Below, in pieces: positions 1 to 4,743 of a DNA stretch of 7,193 nucleotides. Position numbers and translations under genes: made by a program. The stretch covers positions 1 to 7,193 of the forward strand of contig QHQV01000082.1 of NCBI GenBank assembly GCA_003219945.1, read 5' to 3'. Origin of the DNA: Verrucomicrobiota bacterium (GTDB lineage: Bacteria > Verrucomicrobiota > Verrucomicrobiia > Chthoniobacterales > UBA10450). The notes under the pieces were generated by a model, which was given only the letters and a program-made list of their open reading frames with translations, had not been told where the DNA came from and searched no databases. How positions within the stretch are numbered: the stretch's first letter is position 1; every line of letters begins with the position of its first letter.

Positions 1-396
1 GACTTCACCATCGTGCACGCCACTCTCGATACGCCCGGGCAATGGGGCTACGTATTCAACAATCTCGACGCCGTCGCGAGTTTTACGTATCAGCGGACGA
101 CCATCTGTTTTTTCGGCCACACGCATGTGCCGATGGTATTTGTGCGCGATGACGGCGTCCGGCGCCACAACGCCGAGCACATTCGTATTGAGCCTGGCAA
201 GAAATATTTCATCAACGCGGGCAGTGTTGGCCAACCGCGCGACGGAAACTGGCGCGCTGGATATTGTATTTACGACGTCGAGAACAATCTCGTCGAACTG
301 TTGCGAGCAAAGTACGATCTCGCCACCGCGCAGAAGAAAATCAGTAAAGCCGGTCTGCCACGGCTCCTTTCCGAGCGGCTTGCAATGGGCCGGTGA
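1..396 (+). CDS. Calcineurin-like metallophosphoesterase, C-terminal part (5' end outside window)
   Basis: The reading frame is open from base 1 and ends at TGA 394-396. The GTG at 13 is probably internal, because codons before it (DFTIV) already read as family sequence. Visible motifs are a histidine in VHATLD (residue 6 of the visible part), the metal-binding block FGHTHVPMVF, and INAGSVGQPRDGNWRAGY just after it. This is the usual ending of YfcE/ApaH-like phosphodiesterases (Metallophos_2 type), in which GHTH supplies the last metal-coordinating histidines of a dinuclear centre. The N-terminal metal ligands (DxH, GD, GNH) lie before the window, so about half of the protein is missing. The family hydrolyses phosphodiesters or phosphoprotein/dinucleotide substrates; the substrate here cannot be told. 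It is probably cytoplasmic. It converges on ispD, with a repeat element between the two stop codons. Confidence 0.85.
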   Translation, partial: DFTIVHATLDTPGQWGYVFNNLDAVASFTYQRTTICFFGHTHVPMVFVRDDGVRRHNAEHIRIEPGKKYFINAGSVGQPRDGNWRAGYCIYDVENNLVELLRAKYDLATAQKKISKAGLPRLLSERLAMGR

Positions 397-413
397 AGAC
401 ATTATACCTGACC

Positions 414-491
414 GGTAGGGCGGGCAGTCCTCTGCACGCCGCCCTTAATTTCGCCATTGACCACGGCGCGCACGGAGTGACGTGCCCTACC
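414..491. repeat. 78-bp inverted-repeat element between convergent genes
   Basis: The ends are perfect 8-bp inverted copies, GGTAGGGC at 414-421 and GCCCTACC at 484-491. Inside each arm, TGC(A/G)CGCCG at 433-441 matches the reverse complement of 464-472, so the arms form imperfect inverted repeats of about 28 bp around a short AT-richer centre. The element fills almost the whole gap between the phosphoesterase stop and the ispD stop; the ispD TAG (487-489) lies inside its right end. There is no transposase gene and no T-run typical of an intrinsic terminator. It may be a dispersed MITE/REP-like repeat that can fold in the 3' ends of both transcripts. Whether it is repeated elsewhere in the genome is unknown. 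Confidence 0.6.
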
Positions 492-1176
492 TATGCTCGT
501 TCGCTCGCTTGCGGAGAATAAAATCTGCGACCGGCACATCGCGCGGATAAGTGATTTTGAGATTGAAATCGTCGTTGACGACGAGCGCGATCTTCCGGCC
601 GAGCCTTTCGACTGCTGAGACTTCATCGGTCACCAAAATGTTTCCCGCCTGCACAGCGCAATAGGCATCCTCAATTAATTTCCGCTCGAAAATCTGCGGC
701 GTTTGCATCGCGTACAGTTGATGCCGATCGACGGAACCGCCGACCAAAAGATCGGCATCAGCACGTTTTAACGTGTCGTTCACTGGTTGTGCCAAAGCCG
801 CTGCGCCGTGAACACGGCACTGCTTGAACGCTCCTTCGATTTGCGCCGGTGTAATCAATGGGCGCGCCGCGTCGTGCACAGCGACATATTTCGCATCGCG
901 ATCGATGCGGTCCAAGCCAGCCCGAACGGAATCCTGCCGGCGTTCACCGCCGGGGACTATCGCGCGGATTTTTTTGAATTCTGCACCGGAAGTAATTTTT
1001 CTGATTTCATCGTGTCGTTGTTCACGAGCGACGACTACGATTTCGCTCACGGAAGTCGCGCGCTCGAACGCGCGAATTGCGTGAGCGATAACTGGTTCGC
1101 CAGCGATTGCGGCAAACAATTTATCGAACCCCATGCGCTGGCTGCTGCCGCCGGCCACGATGATGGCGCTTAGCAT
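487..1176 (-). CDS. ispD: 2-C-methyl-D-erythritol 4-phosphate cytidylyltransferase
   Basis: The product transfers CMP from CTP to MEP, giving CDP-ME in the non-mevalonate isoprenoid pathway; it is cytoplasmic and usually a homodimer. The 229-residue length is normal. Motifs in order: nucleotide-binding loop AIIVAGGSSQRMGFDKLF (residues 4-21; the usual PKQ is replaced by DK), PGGERRQDSVRAGL (75-88), VHDAARPLI (100-108), QPVNDTLKRAD (130-140), MQTPQIF (157-163), TDEVSAVERLG (183-193; TDDASAVE in many relatives) and NLKITYPRD (205-213). ATG at 1176 is chosen because the family start lies a few residues before the AGG loop. The 14 bases upstream show no Shine-Dalgarno sequence. It is the last gene of the fabD-yqeY-ispD strand group, 122 bp after yqeY, and its stop codon sits in the 414-491 repeat. 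A general nucleotidyltransferase of another specificity is the main alternative but is unlikely. Confidence 0.95.
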   Translation of the reverse strand: MLSAIIVAGGSSQRMGFDKLFAAIAGEPVIAHAIRAFERATSVSEIVVVAREQRHDEIRKITSGAEFKKIRAIVPGGERRQDSVRAGLDRIDRDAKYVAVHDAARPLITPAQIEGAFKQCRVHGAAALAQPVNDTLKRADADLLVGGSVDRHQLYAMQTPQIFERKLIEDAYCAVQAGNILVTDEVSAVERLGRKIALVVNDDFNLKITYPRDVPVADFILRKRANEHR

Positions 1177-1189
1177 TGCTAAAACGTTA

Positions 1190-1301
1190 AATCGTGAATC
1201 GTTCCATCGTCATGGAGAGTGCCCATAGCACCTAACGGCGCGGCGGCGCATCGGCTCCAGCAAAAACGATTCACGAATCTCGAATCTCGATTCTCGATTC
1301 A
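1190..1301. repeat. AATCGNN heptamer repeats and inverted repeat in the yqeY-ispD spacer
   Basis: The spacer holds two blocks of 7-bp tandem units. Block one is AATCGTG, AATCGTT and a diverged CCATCGT (1190-1210). Block two is five units, CGATTCA, CGAATCT, CGAATCT, CGATTCT and CGATTCA (1267-1301), mostly the same motif on the other strand. The blocks form a perfect 12-bp inverted repeat, TCGTGAATCGTT (1192-1203) with AACGATTCACGA (1265-1276), around a 61-bp loop. The last heptamer supplies the yqeY stop codon (TGA, 1299-1301 on the minus strand). The array could fold in the RNA between yqeY and ispD, but no T-run marks it as a terminator. Confidence 0.7.
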
Positions 1302-1754
1302 CTGATTCAGTTGTCGTGCCACTTCTGCGCTAAGCGTCTTGCCATCGGCGCGACCGGCTACCTTCGCCTGCAATTCTTTCATCACTGAGCCCATTTGCGC
1401 TTTCGATTTGGCGCCGAGTTCAGCAATGGTTTCACGCACGACTTTCGCCAGTTCGTCCGGACTCATTCCTTGTGGCAGATAAGTGTTCAAAATCGCCAAC
1501 TCTTCTTTTTCTTTTTCAGCCAATTCAGCCCGGCCGCCTTTTTCAAAACTTTCGATCGAATCCTGGCGTTGCTTCGCTTGCTTGCGAATGACCTGAACGC
1601 CTTCGGCGTCGCTGAGTTCGGCCTCCGCGCCGGATTTTGCGATCGCAGCGTATTTTAACGCCGATTTAAGCATACGCAGCACGCCCAGTTTCGCTGCGTC
1701 TTTGGCGCGCATCGCCTCCTTCAGATCCGAGTCCACACTCTGTTGCAGTGTCAT
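1299..1754 (-). CDS. GatB/YqeY domain-containing protein
   Basis: This is a 151-residue helical protein of the YqeY family, which resembles the C-terminal tail domain of the GatB subunit of the Asp/Glu-tRNA amidotransferase. The stand-alone proteins have no firmly established reaction. Family marks are LKEAMRAKDAAKLGVLRMLKSAL (residues 11-33, split here only by wording), the charged helix around RKQAKQRQDSIE (57-68), ILNTYLPQGMSPDEL (88-102) and the C-terminal block MGSVMKELQAKVAGRADGK (121-139) followed by LSAEVARQL. The length is normal. The ATG at 1754 was preferred to a TTG three codons upstream because families usually begin close to MTLxxxxxxDLKxAM; neither has a clear ribosome-binding site. 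It lies between fabD (103 bp) and ispD (122 bp) on the same strand. The stop codon is contributed by a tandem heptamer array. Confidence 0.9.
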   Translation of the reverse strand: MTLQQSVDSDLKEAMRAKDAAKLGVLRMLKSALKYAAIAKSGAEAELSDAEGVQVIRKQAKQRQDSIESFEKGGRAELAEKEKEELAILNTYLPQGMSPDELAKVVRETIAELGAKSKAQMGSVMKELQAKVAGRADGKTLSAEVARQLNQ

Positions 1755-1777
1755 GCGGCACAATTACGACGGCCAAA

Positions 1778-1839
1778 CGCAATTGTCGATTTTGTCGCCG
1801 TCGCCCTGTGGGCGACGATTCTAGGCACACTGAATTGCG
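1778..1839. repeat. Stem-loop in the fabD-yqeY spacer
   Basis: A perfect 7-bp stem, CGTCGCC (1799-1805) and GGCGACG (1811-1817), closes a 5-base loop CTGTG. A second pair, CGCAATT (1778-1784) and AATTGCG (1833-1839), encloses it, so the centre of the 103-bp spacer can fold as a nested hairpin. It lies just downstream of the fabD stop on the minus strand. No uridine run follows in that direction, so a processing or stability element, or another dispersed palindrome, seems likelier than an intrinsic terminator. Confidence 0.5.
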
Positions 1840-1857
1840 CTTTGCACGGCAAAGGGG

Positions 1858-2784
1858 TTACAGCGCTTCGCAGCATTTGCGAACAGATTCAGCGTCGCCG
1901 ATGGAGATGACATCGATGTCGCGGTTCGTGCGTTTCAATAAACCTGCGAGCACATTGCCCGGGCCGAGCTCGATAAACAAATCACAGTCCAGATCGATAA
2001 GACGCTGCATACAATCTGTCCACCGCACCGTGCCAGTGACTTGATCGCGGAGAGTCTGCTGGATTTGCTCAGGCGTTTTTACTTCTTCGCCGGTCACGTT
2101 GCTGATCACTGGGAAACGCGGCGATTGCATCGGGATACCGGCAAGCACTTCCTCCAATTTCACGTAGGCACTTTCCATGAGACGCGAATGATATGCGCCG
2201 GCAACATTGAGCATCATCGCGCGGCCTATGCCGTATTCCTTCGCAACACCGACAGAGGTTTCCACATTCGCCAACTCGCCTGAAATCACCATCTGATTAG
2301 GCGCATTGATGTTGGCGATATCGACATCTTCATCCGCGGCGAGCCGGCGCACATCATTTTCCAAGCCACCAATCATAGCCGCCATCCCGCCTTGCGTTGT
2401 TGCGCACGCTGCATCCATGAATTCGCCGCGCTTTTGCACGAGCTTCAACGCTGTTGCAAAATCGAACGCGCCCGCCGATGCGTGCGCGGTGATTTCCCCT
2501 AACGACAGGCCGGCCGCGCCGCCGACTTCAAACTTGCCGAACACCTCGTGCAACGCTGCCAGCGCAGCCAGTGCATGAACGTAAAGTGCGGGCTGACAAT
2601 TTGAAGTCTTGGTCAACTCCTCCATCGGCCCTTTCCACGCGATGTCGCACAAGTTTCGACCCAGAAGTTCATCGGCCTGACGAAACAAATCCGCTGCGAC
2701 AGGATATCGTTCGGCGAGATCGCGTCCCATTCCGACGCATTGCGCGCCCTGTCCGGCGAAAAGTAGCGCGATTTTCTTTGGCAT
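1858..2784 (-). CDS. fabD: Malonyl-CoA:acyl carrier protein transacylase
   Basis: The product moves malonyl groups from CoA to ACP, supplying the extender for type II fatty-acid synthesis in the cytoplasm. At 308 residues it has the usual full length. Catalytic features are all visible: oxyanion-hole region FAGQGAQ (residues 9-15), nucleophile Ser94 in GLSLGE, malonyl-carboxylate-binding Arg119 in KRGEFM, GGMAAMIG (132-139), catalytic His199 in GAYHSRLM, Gln248 before TGTVRW, and GPGNVLAGLLKR (274-285) at the C-terminus. The nucleophile elbow reads GLSLGE instead of the E. coli GHSLGE; Leu variants are known in functional FabD proteins. The start ATG at 2784 places the N-terminus at the normal distance from GQG, with no clear Shine-Dalgarno sequence. 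It is the first gene of the minus-strand group and is divergent from nuoD. No fabH, fabG or acpP is visible nearby. Confidence 0.95.
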   Translation of the reverse strand: MPKKIALLFAGQGAQCVGMGRDLAERYPVAADLFRQADELLGRNLCDIAWKGPMEELTKTSNCQPALYVHALAALAALHEVFGKFEVGGAAGLSLGEITAHASAGAFDFATALKLVQKRGEFMDAACATTQGGMAAMIGGLENDVRRLAADEDVDIANINAPNQMVISGELANVETSVGVAKEYGIGRAMMLNVAGAYHSRLMESAYVKLEEVLAGIPMQSPRFPVISNVTGEEVKTPEQIQQTLRDQVTGTVRWTDCMQRLIDLDCDLFIELGPGNVLAGLLKRTNRDIDVISIGDAESVRKCCEAL

Positions 2785-3052
2785 ATGGGCAGGTAGTTAA
2801 TCGTGTTTCGCCCGGAGTGCGAGTGCCTTCTGGGGAAACGCACGCTTGCATCGTGCGGCGATGGCATTCTGCCATCGCGAACTTTTGTACTGGTTGCCCA
2901 CAGCCGAATTCAGCTGGTTTAGAAATGAAAGTTCGTTGCGGCAGAATGCCGCAACCAGCACGCCACAGGCGTGCTCCCCCAGAAATCGCTTGCGGAAGAA
3001 AGCTCCACTCGCCAGCGTAAATCTTGCCCGCAACGTTGTAACGTTCTTCTTC
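2785..3052. promoter_or_regulatory. Divergent intergenic region between fabD and nuoD
   Basis: Both flanking transcripts point outwards, so this 268-bp gap must contain, or lie close to, the promoters for the fabD group and the nuoD group, unless either is read from further away. I could not assign convincing -35/-10 pairs. More than half of the gap is taken up by the nested palindrome at 2828-2984, leaving about 43 bp on the fabD side and 68 bp on the nuoD side. A reading frame from 2846 runs in frame into nuoD but crosses the palindrome and shows no NuoD-like residues, so I treat it as non-coding. Confidence 0.4.
2828..2984. repeat. 157-bp nested palindromic element (REP/BIME or MITE-like)
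   Basis: The outer ends are inverted, TTCTGGGG (2828-2835) and CCCCAGAA (2977-2984). So are the inner ends of the arms, CGAACTTT (2878-2885) and AAAGTTCG (2928-2935), giving two arms of about 57 bp around a 42-bp centre with an imperfect palindrome on GAATTC. Each arm also contains its own hairpins. The left arm has GCGATGGC/GCCATCGC with loop ATTCT (2858-2878). The right arm has GTTGCGGC/GCCGCAAC with loop AGAAT (2935-2955) and AGCACGCC/GGCGTGCT with loop ACA (2957-2975). The two main hairpins share the core GGCATTCTGCC in opposite orientations. Stems have diverged between arms but keep internal pairing, which points to selection or copying as structured units. No transposase is present. Confidence 0.75.
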
Positions 3053-4312
3053 ATGCCATTCACGACGCGCGAGATTGAATCACCCGATCCGGTTACGCGG
3101 GTGGCCGCAGCCGACGCGGCTTTACGCGAGCCGGGGCAAGACGATATCGGTGAGAAGATGGTGCTCAACATGGGGCCGTCGCATCCAGCCACGCACGGCG
3201 TTTTGCGGCTCGTGCTGGAGTTGGATGGTGAGATCATCACTAAAGCGACGCCGGATATCGGTTTTCTCCATCGCGGCGACGAGAAGATCGCCGAGAACAT
3301 GCAATACAACCAGTTCGTGCCGTACACCGACCGGCTCGATTATCTCGCGCCGCTCTCGAATAATGTGGCCTACGCGCTCGCGGTTGAAAAATTGATGGGC
3401 TGGGACATTCCGCCGCGCGGAAAAGCGATCCGCACGATTTGCTGCGAAACATCGCGCATTTCCTCGCATCTCCTTGGATTGGGCGCGATGGCGCTGGATC
3501 TCGGCGCGATGTCGGTCTTCCTCTACACGTTCACAGAGCGCGAAAAACTCTACAACCTCTTTGAGCTTTTAACCGGCGCCCGGTTCACCACATCCTACAC
3601 CCGTGTGGGAGGGCAAATCCGCGATCTTCCAGAAAGCTTTATCCCCCAACTCAAAAGATTCCTCGACGACTTTGGCCCCAGTCTCGACGAATGCGATAGC
3701 TTGCTGACCCGGAATAAGATTTTTGTCGATCGCACAAAAGACGTCGGCATCATCTCGAAGGAGCGCGCGATCGCGTATGCGATTTCCGGGCCAAACCTGC
3801 GGGGAAGCGGAATCGAACACGATTTGCGCCGCAAACATCCGTATCTCGATTATGACCAGTACGATTTCGACGTGGTCATCGGCAGCGCAGGCGATTGTTA
3901 CGATCGTTATTTGGTGCGACTCGAGGAGATGCGCCAGAGCGCGCGAATCTTGCGGCAGGTCATCGATAAACTGCCCAACGGTCCGATCAATGTTTCGAAT
4001 TGGAAAAACATGACCCCGCCGAAATCGCGAGTGATGACAAAGATGGAAGAATTAATTCATCATTTCATTGTGGTAACCGAAGGGCTGGATGCGCCGCCGG
4101 GCGAAGTCTATTTCGGAGCTGAAAATCCAAAGGGCGAGCTTGGCTTTTACATCAACAGCAGAGGCGGCGGCGTTCCGTATCGGTTGAAAATTCGCGCGCC
4201 GTCTTTCGTGAACCTTAGCATCCTGCCGGAGCTTTTGCCCGGGTACCTGATTAGCGACGTGCCCGCCGTGCTCGGCAGTCTGGACTTCGTGATGGGCGAA
4301 TGCGATAGATGA
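3053..4312 (+). CDS. nuoD: NADH-quinone oxidoreductase subunit D (complex I 49-kDa homologue)
   Basis: NuoD is a peripheral-arm subunit of respiratory complex I. With NuoB it forms the quinone-reduction site; it derives from NiFe-hydrogenase large subunits without keeping the NiFe centre. Key stretches of the 419-residue product: MVLNMGPSHPATHGVLRL (36-53), with the loop carrying His44 and His48; PDIGFLHRGDEKIAE (67-81); YTDRLDYLAPLSNN (91-104), with Tyr97 at the expected quinone-site position; AVEKLMG (110-116); the helix with RISSHLLGLGAMALDLGA (135-152); YTRVGGQIRDLP (182-193); and a C-terminal DVPAVLGSLDFVMGECDR. ATG 3053 gives a normal length and a 35-residue lead-in before the conserved block. 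An ATG at 3158, preceded by GGTGAG, is a shorter alternative. No nuoABC precedes it; a divergent fabD does. Its stop overlaps the next start by 4 bp (ATGA). Confidence 0.96.
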   Translation: MPFTTREIESPDPVTRVAAADAALREPGQDDIGEKMVLNMGPSHPATHGVLRLVLELDGEIITKATPDIGFLHRGDEKIAENMQYNQFVPYTDRLDYLAPLSNNVAYALAVEKLMGWDIPPRGKAIRTICCETSRISSHLLGLGAMALDLGAMSVFLYTFTEREKLYNLFELLTGARFTTSYTRVGGQIRDLPESFIPQLKRFLDDFGPSLDECDSLLTRNKIFVDRTKDVGIISKERAIAYAISGPNLRGSGIEHDLRRKHPYLDYDQYDFDVVIGSAGDCYDRYLVRLEEMRQSARILRQVIDKLPNGPINVSNWKNMTPPKSRVMTKMEELIHHFIVVTEGLDAPPGEVYFGAENPKGELGFYINSRGGGVPYRLKIRAPSFVNLSILPELLPGYLISDVPAVLGSLDFVMGECDR

Positions 4313-4617
4313 GCCGAATGAGACCCATGACTGCGATGTTCCGAACTGCGTCGCGACTCATCCTCGTGCTCATGCTCGTGTTCGTGCTGGATAGCTGCAT
4401 CGGCAAGCGAATCACCAAGGCAAACGTGGATCAGGTCACGGAAGGCATGTCGAAGAAGCAGGTAGAATCGATTTTGGGTCAGCCTACTTCGTCGAAAACT
4501 GAGGACCCGACGATTATAAGGCAAACGACTTACGTTTATCGTCAGGGCAAAGACACAGTCACGATCGTTTTCAAGGACGACAAAGTGCAGTCGAAGGACA
4601 GCACGATTTCCGATTGA
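4309..4617 (+). CDS. Small lipoprotein with a BamE/SmpA/OmlA-like domain
   Basis: This predicted 102-residue protein begins with a signal peptide: basic residues to Arg16, a hydrophobic core LILVLMLVFVL (17-27), then LDSC with Cys30 as the putative lipidated residue. Asp at -2 of the lipobox is not standard. The mature part ITKANVDQVTEGMSKKQV, then ESILGQPTSS, is the typical opening of the BamE/SmpA fold (xVxxGMsxxqVxxilGxP). YVYRQGKDTVTIVFKDDKV follows as the later strands. Family members are outer-membrane or envelope lipoproteins; BamE itself belongs to the outer-membrane protein assembly machine. Here the gene overlaps nuoD by 4 bp, implying translational coupling, and sits between nuoD and nuoEF, so a role linked to complex I biogenesis is possible but unproven. 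Starts at Met4, Met7 or Met10 are also possible; Met10 gives a more compact signal peptide. Confidence 0.8.
   Translation: MSRMRPMTAMFRTASRLILVLMLVFVLDSCIGKRITKANVDQVTEGMSKKQVESILGQPTSSKTEDPTIIRQTTYVYRQGKDTVTIVFKDDKVQSKDSTISD
4357..4386 (+). repeat. CTCRTG hexamer array encoding the signal-peptide core
   Basis: Five tandem 6-bp units, CTCATC, CTCGTG, CTCATG, CTCGTG and TTCGTG, lie in frame inside the lipoprotein gene and encode L-I-L-V-L-M-L-V-F-V of the hydrophobic core. The same hexamer, as three exact CTCATG copies, recurs in the spacer after nuoEF (6756-6773). Confidence 0.6.
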
Positions 4618-4630
4618 TCCGTGTAGCGTG

Positions 4631-4688
4631 CGCTGTCCTCGGCGCAATTGCCTTGCCGGCGCGTCGCATCATTCCGCTGAGGACAGCG
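4631..4688. repeat. Inverted repeat in the lipoprotein-nuoEF spacer
   Basis: CGCTGTCCTCGGCG (4631-4644) pairs with CGCTGAGGACAGCG (4675-4688), 13 of 14 positions matching and the other able to form G-U, around a 30-base loop that is itself GC-rich. It occupies the centre of the 126-bp gap (4618-4743) in which I see no gene. No T-run follows directly, so it is not a clear terminator. In RNA it could pause transcription, set the relative amounts of upstream and downstream products, or simply be a dispersed palindrome. Confidence 0.55.
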
Positions 4689-4743
4689 GACTCTGCAGTA
4701 AACGCGAGTTGCCGCGTATCACTGCGCTGGGTTAGCTTCAACG

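Noticed and set aside
402..626. Minus-strand 74-codon frame over the ispD 3' end
   Set aside because: It overlaps ispD in another frame and its tail is the 414-491 repeat; there is no independent coding evidence.
1267..1301. Possible CRISPR-like array
   Set aside because: The units are 7 bp with no spacers; this is a simple tandem repeat and there are no cas genes.
1799..1817. Intrinsic terminator for fabD
   Set aside because: The stem is good, but no T-run follows it in the minus-strand direction, so it is listed only as a stem-loop repeat.
2497..2516. FabD nucleophile elbow GLSLGE instead of GHSLGE as a possible defect
   Set aside because: Leucine at this position is known in active FabD proteins, and Ser94, Arg119, His199 and Gln248 are all present.
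2846..3052. 69-codon N-terminal extension in frame with nuoD
   Set aside because: It reads through the palindromic element, has no NuoD-like residues, and would make the protein longer than the family. The ATG at 3053 gives a normal length.
4147..4647. Minus-strand open frame with alternating His-Glu repeats
   Set aside because: It is the antisense of the CTCRTG hexamers and of nuoD/lipoprotein coding sequence; no family resemblance. A similar His-Glu stretch at 6378-6806 has the same cause.
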